Source: Chromatiales bacterium (GTDB taxonomy: Bacteria; Pseudomonadota; Gammaproteobacteria; Steroidobacterales; GCA-2729495). Taken from it: a stretch of 64,000 nucleotides of DNA. Position numbers and translations under genes: made by a program. Under the pieces are notes generated by a model. The model saw nothing but the letters and a program-made list of their open reading frames with translations. It was not told the origin of the DNA and did no database searches. The stretch lies in assembly GCA_020351875.1 (NCBI GenBank), contig CP070671.1, positions 1,580,887 to 1,644,886 on the forward strand, given 5' to 3'. Shown here in pieces: positions 18,773 through 29,192 of this stretch. Within the stretch, counting starts at the first letter, position 1. The number at the start of each line of letters is the position of its first letter.

Positions 18773-19915
18773 ATGGCGTGGAACGAGTCAGGTAACGGCA
18801 AGAATCCTTGGGATCGTGGCGGCGGCAATTCCGGCCCGCCGGACCTCGACACTATTTTGCGTGACTGGCAGCGCCGCCTCGGCGGGCTGTTCGGCGGCAG
18901 ATCCGGGCGCGACGGCGGCTCGAGCGGCAGCAGTGGCTCGATGTTGACGATCCTGTTTGCGCTGGTAGTCATAGGCTGGGCGGCCACCGGTCTTTATCGG
19001 GTGGAGGATGCAGAGCGGGCCGTCGTACTGCGCTTTGGCGAGTACACGGCAACCAACCAACCGGGCCTGCGGTGGCACATCCCGTGGCCGGTAGAAAGCG
19101 TCGAGAAGGTCAACGTCGCCGAGATCGAGACCTTCAGCAACCAGACGCGCATGTTGACCAAAGACGAGAACATTGTCGTGGTCGACATGGTGGTGCAGTT
19201 CCTGAGGCCTGACCCGGTGACCTACCTGTTCCAGGTGCGCAACCCGGAAGAAACCCTCAGTGACGTCAGCGAGAGCGCGATCCGCGAAGTGATCGGCAAG
19301 AGCGCGGTCGACTTCGTGTTGCTGGAAGGTCGCGCGGAGATCGCGCTGCAGACCCAGGCAGTGATCCAGGAAGCCCTGGACGAGTACAACACCGGTCTCG
19401 TCGTCACCAAGGTCAATTTGCAGGACACCAACTTCCCCAGCCAGGTGGAAGCTGCCGTGCAGGATGCGATCAAGGCCCGGGAAGACAAGGAACGCCTGGC
19501 TTTCGAGGCCCAGACCTATGCCAACGACATCGTGCCGAAGGCGCGCGGTGAGGCAGCGCGACGGCTGCAGGACGCCGAGGCGTACCGCGCGCGGGTCGTG
19601 GCTGATGCCGAGGGTGAAAGCTCACGCTTCGAAAAGCTGCTGGTGGAATACACAGCCGCACCGGAAGTCACCCGCGAACGCCTGTACATCGATGCAATAG
19701 AGCAGGTCTATTCGCAGGCCAGCAAGATTCTTCTCGACGCCGAGGGGAGTGGCAACTTGCTGTACCTGCCGATGGACAAACTGCTCGAGCAGCGCATGGG
19801 GACTCTGCCCGGTGGGGGTGCGTCGATGGGGCGTCTCGACGGCGGGAACAGTCGTGACGCCGAGTCGTCTCGCCTGACACCGCGCGAGACGCAACGCCTG
19901 AGGAGATCGAGATAA
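18773..19915 (+). CDS. hflK: FtsH protease modulator HflK
   Basis: SPFH/prohibitin-family membrane protein that forms a cage with HflC around the FtsH protease. The 380-residue protein has a Gly-rich cytoplasmic N terminus (about 1-55), one transmembrane segment (about 57-75), an SPFH domain (YRVEDAERAVVLRFGEY onward) and a long Glu/Ala-rich helical region from about 230. The stop overlaps the hflC start by one base (TAATG). Confidence 0.95.
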   Translation: MAWNESGNGKNPWDRGGGNSGPPDLDTILRDWQRRLGGLFGGRSGRDGGSSGSSGSMLTILFALVVIGWAATGLYRVEDAERAVVLRFGEYTATNQPGLRWHIPWPVESVEKVNVAEIETFSNQTRMLTKDENIVVVDMVVQFLRPDPVTYLFQVRNPEETLSDVSESAIREVIGKSAVDFVLLEGRAEIALQTQAVIQEALDEYNTGLVVTKVNLQDTNFPSQVEAAVQDAIKAREDKERLAFEAQTYANDIVPKARGEAARRLQDAEAYRARVVADAEGESSRFEKLLVEYTAAPEVTRERLYIDAIEQVYSQASKILLDAEGSGNLLYLPMDKLLEQRMGTLPGGGASMGRLDGGNSRDAESSRLTPRETQRLRRSR

Positions 19916-20784
19916 TGGCCGGCGGACGCCCCATACTGGTTCTGATTCTGCTGGCGCTGTTCGTTGGCAGCGCGGCTCTGTATACCGTGGACGAACGCGA
20001 GCATGCGCTGAAGCTGCGTTTCGGAGAAATCGTGGATGCCGACATTCCGCCGGGGCTGCACTTCAAGCTGCCGGTCGTCAACACGGTTAATTTCTACCCC
20101 CGTCGCTTGCTGACCATCATCAATCCGCAGGAACAATTCCTGACTTTCGAGAAGAAAAATCTCGTCGTCGACTTCTTCGTGAAGTGGCGAATCGTTGACG
20201 TGTCAAAGTACTACCGTGCCACTGGCGGTGAAGAGATCATCGCTGCCCAGCGGCTGCTTGAAATCGTGAAGGACGGTATTCGCGGTGAATTTGCCAAGCG
20301 CACTGTGCCGGAGGTGGTGTCTGCCGAGCGGCGCAACCTGATGGATAATATGCTGAACAATGCCCGGTCGGAAGCCGAGCGCTTTGGCATCGATGTTGTG
20401 GACGTCAGGGTCAAGCGAATCGAGTTTCCGGAAGAGGTCAGCGATTCGGTGTTCAACCGGATGCGTCAGGAACGCAAGCGCTTCGCTTCCAAGCTGCGCG
20501 CAGAAGGCGTGGAGACCGCGGAAGAGATTCGGGCCGATGCCGACCGCCAGGCGACGGTCATCGTCGCGGAAGCCTACCGGGACGCTGAGAAGATCCGCGG
20601 TGAAGGTGACGCGTTGGCAGCGAATGTCTACGCCCAGGCCTTCGAGCAGGATCCGGAGTTCTTCAGTTTCTATCGCAGTATCCAGGCCTACAAGACTTCG
20701 GTCGGCAGCGGTAACGATATGCTGGTGCTGGATGCGGACAGCGATTTTCTGCGCTACCTGAACAACAAGTCCCCATCGCGCTGA
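19915..20784 (+). CDS. hflC: FtsH protease modulator HflC
   Basis: Partner of HflK in the FtsH-HflKC complex. The 289-residue protein has an N-terminal transmembrane anchor (ILVLILLALFVGSAALYTV), the SPFH segment VDEREHALKLRFGEI, and the characteristic VKRIEFPEEVSDSVFNRMRQERK region. AGGAG precedes the ATG within the end of hflK. The C terminus YRSIQAYKTSVGSGNDMLVLD is typical of HflC. Confidence 0.96.
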   Translation: MAGGRPILVLILLALFVGSAALYTVDEREHALKLRFGEIVDADIPPGLHFKLPVVNTVNFYPRRLLTIINPQEQFLTFEKKNLVVDFFVKWRIVDVSKYYRATGGEEIIAAQRLLEIVKDGIRGEFAKRTVPEVVSAERRNLMDNMLNNARSEAERFGIDVVDVRVKRIEFPEEVSDSVFNRMRQERKRFASKLRAEGVETAEEIRADADRQATVIVAEAYRDAEKIRGEGDALAANVYAQAFEQDPEFFSFYRSIQAYKTSVGSGNDMLVLDADSDFLRYLNNKSPSR

Positions 20785-20852
20785 GCGACGAGCAGCGTAC
20801 GATAGACCACGAGCATTGTTAGCGGAGTTTGCGCTCCGGCGAATCAGCGACG

Positions 20853-22362
<1,510 letters not shown>

Positions 22363-22371
22363 GTCGACGCG

Positions 22372-23484
22372 ATGCGCTGTGCCGCCACGATTCGCCGGGA
22401 TGCCGCCAGCCGAGTCGGTGCTACCGCCCGCCGCCCCCGTCGCCGGCTGCGTCTTGTGACAGTGCTGGTCATCGCCGCAATCGTCGGCGGATGTATCAGC
22501 ACGCGCTTCATCTACAACCAGCTCGACTGGTTCATCACCTGGCAGCTGAGCGGTTACTTCGACCTGGAAAAGGAACAGTCGCAACAGTTGCGCGCCACTG
22601 TGAGCCGCCAACTCGAGTGGGTGCGCGTCGAGCAGTTGCCGGCCTACGCGGAACTGCTGCGGGCGATTGCCGGCGAAGCCGGTACCGGAGAACTCACGCC
22701 GAGCCGATGGGAGGCGATCTACGCACAGATGATCGCGCTGTTCGACGAGTTCCTGCGCCACGTGATTCCGGATGCCGTCGCGTTCCTGTCGACGCTGTCC
22801 GACGACCAGGTCGAGTACATGATCGAAAAACTCCAGGAAGAGAACGAGGAGCTGGCGCGCGAGTATTCCGGCAGAACCCCCGAGCAACGGCAGCGTCGCC
22901 GCGAGAAAGCCATCATCAAAGGGATGCAGCGCTTTACGGGGCGGTTGAACGGCGACCAGAAAGCGCTCGTCAGCAGTGCAGTGGCGTCGATGTACGACAA
23001 TTCGGAAGAGTGGCTGCTGGGCCGGCGCCTGTGGCAACAGGACTTCAGGCGGCTGTTGCTGGAGCGGCCGCCGACCCCCGAGTTCGAAGCCCGGTTGCTC
23101 GAGATCAGCATCGATCCGAACTACATGGACGCGCCCGAATATCGCGCGAAGGTGGAAGCCAACCAGCGCATCGTGCTGGGCATGATGGCCGATATCATCG
23201 TGTCCCTGGACGATAAGCAACGCCAGCGATTTCAGGACCGGATGAACGGTTTCGCGGATGATTTCGACAACCTGGCGATGCAGGCCGCGGCGGACCGCGA
23301 CCGGCAGGCGGCTCCGTCCGGTCCCGCGCCGCTGGCGGCCGCAGTGCCCGCTGGCTGCGCATCGGCGGCCGGGACCGGCAGCTGCGAAATGGGTCCCGCT
23401 GGGGCCATTCTTCATGGTAACTTTAGCCGCGACGCGGTTGGCGCAGCGGGGGATATCCCCGGTCCGGCGAGCTGCCGGGGCTAA
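22372..23484 (+). CDS. DUF6279-type lipoprotein
   Basis: Predicted lipoprotein of 370 residues: a basic start, a hydrophobic stretch and a lipobox ending VGGC at Cys41. The mature part is helical and charged (FIYNQLDWFITWQLSGYFDL, then Glu/Arg/Gln-rich segments) and resembles DUF6279 lipoproteins, whose role is unknown. The last 60 or so residues are Ala/Gly-rich and less constrained. The ATG at 22372 is nine bases after the purA stop, so it may be read from the purA promoter. The family call rests on memory of the pattern only. Confidence 0.65.
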   Translation: MRCAATIRRDAASRVGATARRPRRRLRLVTVLVIAAIVGGCISTRFIYNQLDWFITWQLSGYFDLEKEQSQQLRATVSRQLEWVRVEQLPAYAELLRAIAGEAGTGELTPSRWEAIYAQMIALFDEFLRHVIPDAVAFLSTLSDDQVEYMIEKLQEENEELAREYSGRTPEQRQRRREKAIIKGMQRFTGRLNGDQKALVSSAVASMYDNSEEWLLGRRLWQQDFRRLLLERPPTPEFEARLLEISIDPNYMDAPEYRAKVEANQRIVLGMMADIIVSLDDKQRQRFQDRMNGFADDFDNLAMQAAADRDRQAAPSGPAPLAAAVPAGCASAAGTGSCEMGPAGAILHGNFSRDAVGAAGDIPGPASCRG

Positions 23485-23577
23485 AGAGGCGACACAATAT
23501 CGGCCGGTGCATCCGTATTACCGGCTGTATCTCGTGCTAGGGATTAGAAACAGCGCACTGCAGGGGGGCTGAGAAAC

Positions 23578-24351
23578 ATGAAGAACCTGATGACGAAAGC
23601 ACTGACTGGCGCCACGGCCGCGCTGGTGTCGGCCATGCTGCTGGCGCCTGCCAACGTGTACGCAGTCGTCAAGAGCTTTCAGGTAATGCAGGATGGCCAG
23701 CCGGTGGCCAACACCCAGGTCACGCTGGTTTCGCCCAGCGGCAAGAGCTACACGGAAACGACGGACGCCGGCGGCAAAGTCGTCGGCTTCAATTTCAATG
23801 AAGACGGTGACTGGAAAGTCAGCTGGGCGGGCGGTGCGATGACCATCAGTGCCGGTGGCGGTATCGGCCCCTGGATCGTGGTGCCGACGGCCATTGGCGT
23901 GACCGCGGCGATCATTGCCGCCAACGACTCCGACAATGACGACAGTCGCCGCAGTTCGCCGCCGCCGGACCCGGAGGTGGTGAGTCTCGACGGCACCTAC
24001 ACGATGGACGCGACACAGGTCGTCAGTAACCCGGACAATCACCCGAATGGGTTCCAGGGTGCCAGTTGTGCGGTCACCGTGGCCGGCAGCGGCGTGACGC
24101 TCGATTGTGACGGCGACGGCATCAGCGTGACTGCCACCGGGTCGGCCAGTGGCAGCGATTTCAACGCGGCAGGCGTCGGCAGTTTCGCCGGTAACGGCGG
24201 CGTCGAGATCCAGATCAGCGGCACGCTGGGGAGTTCCTGGAACGGCAACGCGTCGGCCGGTGCGAACGGTGCGCTTCCTGATAACAATAACGACGGCAGA
24301 AACGACCCGATCGAAGTGACGTTCAGCGGGTCCGGCCCGACCGAAAATTGA
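23578..24351 (+). CDS. Secreted protein of unknown function
   Basis: Product of 257 residues with a signal peptide (MKNLMTKALTGATAALVSAM, cleavage after VYA near residue 29). Residues about 30-95 look like an immunoglobulin-like/carboxypeptidase-regulatory fold (QPVANTQVTLVSPSGKSYTE, with TTDAGGKVVGF). A hydrophobic segment follows at about 99-118, then an Asp/Ser/Pro linker and a Gly/Ser/Asn-rich beta-type C-terminal domain with two cysteines. It lies directly upstream of a tripartite exporter and may be its cargo or an accessory part; this is only a position-based guess. GGGGGG lies about 11 bases before the ATG. Confidence 0.7.
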   Translation: MKNLMTKALTGATAALVSAMLLAPANVYAVVKSFQVMQDGQPVANTQVTLVSPSGKSYTETTDAGGKVVGFNFNEDGDWKVSWAGGAMTISAGGGIGPWIVVPTAIGVTAAIIAANDSDNDDSRRSSPPPDPEVVSLDGTYTMDATQVVSNPDNHPNGFQGASCAVTVAGSGVTLDCDGDGISVTATGSASGSDFNAAGVGSFAGNGGVEIQISGTLGSSWNGNASAGANGALPDNNNDGRNDPIEVTFSGSGPTEN

Positions 24352-24358
24352 GCACAGC

Positions 24359-24384
24359 GGCGCGGCAGTTCCGGCTGTCGCGCC
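24359..24384 (+). terminator. Terminator-like hairpin before the exporter genes
   Basis: GGCGCGGCAG (24359-24368) pairs with CTGTCGCGCC (24375-24384), ten pairs with one G-T, loop TTCCGG, followed by a weak T-rich stretch ending just before the next ATG. It may partly terminate or attenuate transcription between the secreted protein and the exporter genes. Confidence 0.45.
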
Positions 24385-24397
24385 GTCATCACTTTCT

Positions 24398-25804
24398 ATG
24401 AAGGCGGTTGCAGCAGCCTTGATTCTGAGCCTGGGGGCGCCGGCGGCGGTTGCCGAGCTGGCCGAACCCGGGCCCTTCGACACGCCGGAACCCTCGGTAC
24501 TGCGCCTGCAGGACGCGATCGGCCGCGCGCTGGTTCGCAACCACGAGTACCTGGACCTGCTCAGCAGCATCGAGAGCGCCGAGCTCGACCTGGAAGATGC
24601 GCGGTCGACGTTCCGTCGCCAGTTCTATACGCGCATGGATTCCGACGCGCGCGTGGGCTCCGAACTCGGCAACACCTTTCGCTCCGGCATGTCGCAGAAA
24701 CTCGAGAGCGGCCAGCGCTGGAACGTCGAGTTCTACAATTCCGAGTTCGGCGGTGACAACCTGTCGGAGCTGCGCTTCAGCTACAGCCTGCCGATCTTCG
24801 ACGATCCGCTGGACTCCGGCGTGCTGGAGCTGCGCCGCGCGGAGCTCGACTATGAACACCGGGAGCGGCTGGCCAGGGTTGGCTCCGAAGAACTGATCGC
24901 CGAGGTCTCCCGCCATTACTACCAGGCGGTGCTGGCCCGCGACGGTGTGAAAGCTGCCGAAAGTGAGGTGCGCCTCACCGAGGCACTGGCCCATGCGACC
25001 CGTGTGCGCGAGCGAAACGGCCGGTCTTCGCAGCTGGATGTGGCGGCGGCCGAACTGCGGGTGGCGCAGGCGAATCAACGCTGGAACTCGGCGCGCGCGG
25101 CCCTGGTGTCGGCAGACAACCGGCTGAAGATCATGCTCGGCATGGGCATCGACGACCCGCTGGTGCTGGATCCGGACCTGCCCCCGGTGGACGAGTTCGG
25201 CGAGCTGGATCGTGATCCTGAAGAAGTCGAGGCGCTGGCCCTGGCCAACCGGGCGGAGCTGTTGCGCCTCGGCGAAGAAATGGATCTCGCGCGGCGCAAG
25301 CTGTCCACGGAGCCGGAGAGTCGGATGCCGGGCCTGGACGTGACCCTGCAGTACTCGCGCGTGGGTCGCGGCGAAGGGTTCAGCGACAGCATCGAGCTCG
25401 ACGAAAACCGCTTCGGCATCGGCCTGTCCATGGACATGGACGTGGACGGGCGGCGCGACATCACCTACCGGCGCATCGCGCTGTTTTACAAGTCCAAGCA
25501 GCGCGCTTACGACCGTCTCGCCGAGGACATACGCGCCGACGTCAGGCGGGCGCTGATGCACAGGCAGGAAAGCAGCAGCCAGCTGACGCTCGCGCGCAGT
25601 GGTGAGCAGCTGGCCGAACAACGCTTCAGGCAGGCGGACCTGCTGTACCGCGCGGGTCGCTCCAGCACCGAAGGTGTGCTCGAGCGCGAGCAGGCCTTGT
25701 CAGAGGCACGCAAGCAGGAACGGCAGGCGCGGGTGGACTACCTGTTGTCCGACCTGGAAGTCAGCCGGGTCAGCGGCACGCTGGCCAAGGACTGGGCGCC
25801 TTGA
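24398..25804 (+). CDS. TolC-family outer membrane efflux protein
   Basis: Outer-membrane channel of a tripartite export system. The 468-residue protein has a signal peptide (to about residue 19) and the two-fold OEP layout of long amphipathic helices: LRLQDAIGRALVRNHEYLDL near 35 begins the first repeat, and the region after about 235 the second. It is followed by the adaptor gene with a TTGA overlap, so outer-membrane, adaptor, ATPase and permease genes form one coupled operon. Confidence 0.87.
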   Translation: MKAVAAALILSLGAPAAVAELAEPGPFDTPEPSVLRLQDAIGRALVRNHEYLDLLSSIESAELDLEDARSTFRRQFYTRMDSDARVGSELGNTFRSGMSQKLESGQRWNVEFYNSEFGGDNLSELRFSYSLPIFDDPLDSGVLELRRAELDYEHRERLARVGSEELIAEVSRHYYQAVLARDGVKAAESEVRLTEALAHATRVRERNGRSSQLDVAAAELRVAQANQRWNSARAALVSADNRLKIMLGMGIDDPLVLDPDLPPVDEFGELDRDPEEVEALALANRAELLRLGEEMDLARRKLSTEPESRMPGLDVTLQYSRVGRGEGFSDSIELDENRFGIGLSMDMDVDGRRDITYRRIALFYKSKQRAYDRLAEDIRADVRRALMHRQESSSQLTLARSGEQLAEQRFRQADLLYRAGRSSTEGVLEREQALSEARKQERQARVDYLLSDLEVSRVSGTLAKDWAP

Positions 25805-27225
25805 GCGGGCTGCTTAAATGCTTTGCCGCGATGGCCGCGGTCTTGGGCAGCGCGATTGCGACAGCGGCCGACGAGCCGTATACGGTGCCGGTGGAAGCCG
25901 GGCCCTTCGAATTGCGCGTGATCGAGTCGGCGCGCCTGGATGCCGGGCAATCCATCACCGTTGCATCAGAACTGCCCAGCAACCAGGCCAAGGTAGTCTG
26001 GCTGGTGCCCGAGGGGGCGAAGGTCGAGGCCGGTGACGAGATCGTGCGCTTCGATCCGACACCCTTCGAAGCCGAGGTCCAGAAGCTGGAGCAGGAATTC
26101 GAGGAGGCGACAGCCGGACAGATCCAGGCGGAAGCCGAGCTGCAGCTGCAGGTGCAGCAGGGGCGGGAAACGCGGCGGCAGTTGCAGGAGCAGATCGAGC
26201 TGGCGCAGCTGAAGCTGCAGCGCCTGAAAGATGCGGACCAGCCGCTGCGCATTGCGGCGGCGAAAGCGGAGCTCGCGGCGGCCGAGGCGGCATGGCAGGA
26301 AGCTCGCCAGGAACTCAATTCCCAGGCGGAAATGCTGAAGGCGGGCCTCGGCAGCGAAGGGCAGCTGCAGCAGGCGAAGGCGCAGGAAAGCGAACAGCAG
26401 AATGCGAAGGCGCTGGCCTCCGAGCGGCTGCGGATCCTGCGTGAGATCGAGATCCCGTCGGAGACCCGGCAGGCGGAAATGGAACTGGCCGGGCGGCGGG
26501 CAGAACTGAAGCACGCGGTGGAGGCCGACCAGCACGGGCAGGCGCGCCAGTATGCCGCCGTGACGCGGATGTCTCACCAGGTGGAAAGAACGCGCCAGGC
26601 GCTGGAGAAGGCCCGTTCGCTGATAGAGAAGACGACGGTCACCGCGCCCGTGTCCGGCTTCGTCGTGTACAAGCAGGTGCGCGTGGCGAACGAGCGCCGC
26701 CGAGTGCAGGTCGGCGACTCGGTGTGGAATCGCCACGGCTTCATGGTGATCCCGGACATGAGCACGATGGTGGCCGATATCGATGTCCGCGAGCGCGACA
26801 TTGCGAAGCTGGCCGTCGACCAGCCCGTGATCCTGCGGCCGGACGCGTTTCCCGACATGAGCCTGGCCGGCAAGGTGGGCTTTGTCGGCACGCTGGCGAC
26901 CGAGGGCGCGGGCGGTAATGAAAACCTGTTCCGGGTCCGGATCCTGCTGGACGAACTGGATGCCCGCCTGCGACCCGGCATGCGCGCGCGCGCGTCGGTG
27001 TTGACAGAGCGTTACGCGGACGTGTTGCGGGTGCCGGTAGAAGCCGTGTTCTACGACCAGGGCGAGCCGGTTTGTTACGTGTGGTCGGGTGGTCGCGCCG
27101 TGCGGCAGGCGGTCGACATCGGGCCAAGCGACGGCAAACAGGTGATCGTGGAGGCGGGCCTGGAGGCCGGCGACCGGGTCATGCTGACCGACCCGGCAGT
27201 GGCCCTGGCCCGTAACCGGGAATGA
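25801..27225 (+). CDS. Periplasmic adaptor protein (HlyD/MacA-like)
   Basis: Membrane-fusion protein linking the inner-membrane ABC permease to the TolC-like channel. The 474-residue protein has an N-terminal signal or anchor, a split biotinyl-lipoyl domain (LPSNQAKVVWLVPEGAKVEAGDEIVRFD near 60-85, and TTVTAPVSGFVVYKQV near 280), a long coiled-coil hairpin between them (about 90-275, Gln/Glu/Ala-rich), then beta-barrel and membrane-proximal domains. The TTG start at 25801 overlaps the previous stop. The hairpin is long compared with MacA. Confidence 0.85.
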   Translation: MSGLLKCFAAMAAVLGSAIATAADEPYTVPVEAGPFELRVIESARLDAGQSITVASELPSNQAKVVWLVPEGAKVEAGDEIVRFDPTPFEAEVQKLEQEFEEATAGQIQAEAELQLQVQQGRETRRQLQEQIELAQLKLQRLKDADQPLRIAAAKAELAAAEAAWQEARQELNSQAEMLKAGLGSEGQLQQAKAQESEQQNAKALASERLRILREIEIPSETRQAEMELAGRRAELKHAVEADQHGQARQYAAVTRMSHQVERTRQALEKARSLIEKTTVTAPVSGFVVYKQVRVANERRRVQVGDSVWNRHGFMVIPDMSTMVADIDVRERDIAKLAVDQPVILRPDAFPDMSLAGKVGFVGTLATEGAGGNENLFRVRILLDELDARLRPGMRARASVLTERYADVLRVPVEAVFYDQGEPVCYVWSGGRAVRQAVDIGPSDGKQVIVEAGLEAGDRVMLTDPAVALARNRE

Positions 27226-27896
27226 TCCGCACCGCGGGCCTGCAGAAGGCCTACCGGCAGGCCGAGCGGGAGGTCCGGGTGCTGGAAGGGCTGGACCTGG
27301 AAATCCGGCGCGGCGAGTTCGTCGCGATCATGGGCAGCTCGGGCGCCGGCAAATCCACATTGCTCCAGCTGCTCGGCTGCCTCGATGTGCCGGATGCCGG
27401 CGAATACTGGCTGGACGATCGCGAGGTATCGAAACTCGGCCCGGACAACCTGGCCGAAGTCCGCAACCGCAGCATCGGTTTCGTGTTCCAGAGTGCACAC
27501 TTCGTCGATTACCTGGACCTGGTCGACAACGTGGCGCTGCCCGCGGAATATGGACCGTCAACTGACGTCGACCAGCACCGGGCCCGGGCGATCGAGCTGT
27601 TGCAGCGGGTGGGCCTGGGTCACCGCCTGGATCACCGGCCGTCCGAGCTGTCCGGTGGTGAGCGGCAACGCGCCGCGGTTGCCCGCGCGATGTTCGCCCG
27701 GCCCCGACTGATTCTTGCCGACGAACCCACCGGGAACCTCGACGAGGAGAACACGCGGCAGCTGGTCGAACTGTTCGCGGATCTGCACGAAGAAGGCATT
27801 ACGATCTTGCTGGTCACTCATGATTCGGACGTAGCTGCCATTGCCGACCGCTGCTATCGACTGCGCGGTGGTCGGCTGGAGAACCTGGCGGCATGA
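27222..27896 (+). CDS. ABC transporter ATPase, MacB/LolD type
   Basis: ATP-binding subunit of the exporter. The 224-residue protein has Walker A GSSGAGKST at residues 38-46, a Q-loop in GFVFQSAHFV, the signature LSGGERQR, Walker B LILADEPTGNLDEEN and an H-loop in LVTHDSD. The start overlaps the adaptor stop (ATGA) and the stop overlaps the permease start in the same way. In MacB the ATPase and permease are one chain; here they are separate genes. Confidence 0.93.
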   Translation: MIRTAGLQKAYRQAEREVRVLEGLDLEIRRGEFVAIMGSSGAGKSTLLQLLGCLDVPDAGEYWLDDREVSKLGPDNLAEVRNRSIGFVFQSAHFVDYLDLVDNVALPAEYGPSTDVDQHRARAIELLQRVGLGHRLDHRPSELSGGERQRAAVARAMFARPRLILADEPTGNLDEENTRQLVELFADLHEEGITILLVTHDSDVAAIADRCYRLRGGRLENLAA

Positions 27897-29080
27897 ATCG
27901 CTGGCGTGCACGGGTGCGTTCCGCGCTGCAGGTCTGGCGACATCACCGGGTGCAGGCGGTGTTAGCCGTGCTGGGTGTGGTGGCGGGCGTCAGCGGCCTG
28001 GTCACCGTGGTCGCCATCGGCGAGGGCGCGCGCCGGGAATTCAATGCAGCCATCGGGCTGATGGGTGGCGGTACGCTGGTGGTCCGCAGCAGCGGTGCCG
28101 CGCTGCCGATGGAGCGCGTCGCGGCGGTGAAACGCATTTTCGGTCGCGACCTGAACCAGGTCGTGCCCGTGGCGAGCGCACAGACCACTGCCCAATCCGG
28201 CAGCGCCCGGGTCGACGGTGTGCGCATCGTGGAAACGGCGCGCGACTACCTGGCCGCGCAACGCCTGGACATCTATGACGGGCGTTTCATCAGCTGGTAC
28301 GACCAGGAGTACGAGTCCCGCGTGTGTGTGCTGGGCTGGGAGCTGGGGCGCCAGCTGTTCCCGCGGGGCGGGGCAGTCGGGCAGCAGGTTCGCCTGGGCG
28401 ACCGGGTCTTCCTGGTGGTGGGCTGGCTGGCGCCGATGCAAAGGCCGGATATCGAACTCGGTGCGATGGAATTGCCCGAGTTGGACCAGGTTGCCTACGT
28501 GCCGTTGGCAACGGACGGCCTGGCGACGTCGCGGGCGTCACTCGATGAATTGATTTTGCGCTTCGACGACGAAGCCGACATGATTCGCGCGAGCGGGGCC
28601 GTGCAGAGAATTCTCGAGTACGACGCCGAGGGCACGACCTTCGAATACGTGGTGCCGGTGGAAATGCTGCGCCAGAAATTTCACCTGCAGACCGTAGTCG
28701 GCCTGTTGCTGATGGGGACCACCGCGGTGATGCTGGTCGTCGGTGGCATCGGCATCATGAACACGATGCTGATGACCGTGCTGCGCCGGCGTCCGGAGAT
28801 CGGCCTGCGGATGGCCTTCGGCGCGCGCCGTCGCGACATCATCGAGCAATTCGTGACCGAGTCGGCACTGGTGGCGGCTTTCGGCGGGGTCATGGGTCTG
28901 GTGGTGGGCGCCGTCATTGCCCAGGTCGTCGGCTGGCAGCTCGGCTGGCCGGTCGCGATCGGCCTGACCGCCGGCTTATCCGGATTGCTGGCAGCGCTGG
29001 CGGTGGGCGTGCTGGCCGGAGCCTACCCGGCGATCCAGGCGGCGGCGGTGCAGCCGATCAGGACGTTGAATCACGGTTAG
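27893..29080 (+). CDS. ABC transporter permease, MacB/FtsX type
   Basis: Inner-membrane subunit of the exporter, 395 residues. One transmembrane helix lies near residues 22-42, a periplasmic MacB-PCD-like domain spans about 50-255, and three helices follow in the FtsX region (about 270-385; GIGIMNTMLMTVLRRRPEIGLRMAFGARRRDI is the typical coupling segment). This is type VII ABC (mechanotransmission) architecture, which works from the periplasm with a TolC-like channel rather than by moving cargo across the inner membrane. Confidence 0.9.
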   Translation: MNRWRARVRSALQVWRHHRVQAVLAVLGVVAGVSGLVTVVAIGEGARREFNAAIGLMGGGTLVVRSSGAALPMERVAAVKRIFGRDLNQVVPVASAQTTAQSGSARVDGVRIVETARDYLAAQRLDIYDGRFISWYDQEYESRVCVLGWELGRQLFPRGGAVGQQVRLGDRVFLVVGWLAPMQRPDIELGAMELPELDQVAYVPLATDGLATSRASLDELILRFDDEADMIRASGAVQRILEYDAEGTTFEYVVPVEMLRQKFHLQTVVGLLLMGTTAVMLVVGGIGIMNTMLMTVLRRRPEIGLRMAFGARRRDIIEQFVTESALVAAFGGVMGLVVGAVIAQVVGWQLGWPVAIGLTAGLSGLLAALAVGVLAGAYPAIQAAAVQPIRTLNHG

Positions 29081-29158
29081 CGGAACGCCCCTGGCGACGC
29101 CTGTCGCTGGATGATTCCCAAGGGACGGTGGGTTGCGCGGGACAGGGCGCAGGTTGGT

Positions 29159-29192
29159 TAGCCACTGAGGCTTTCAGATACGTTGGTGGCTA
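29159..29192. terminator. Weak hairpin between convergent operons
   Basis: TAGCCAC (29159-29165) pairs with GTGGCTA (29186-29192) over a 20-base loop, in the gap between the convergent permease and oxygenase genes. On the plus strand it is followed by GAAAGCTTGCTTCTTTTT, which ends in a T-run. It may end the exporter transcript. Confidence 0.3.
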
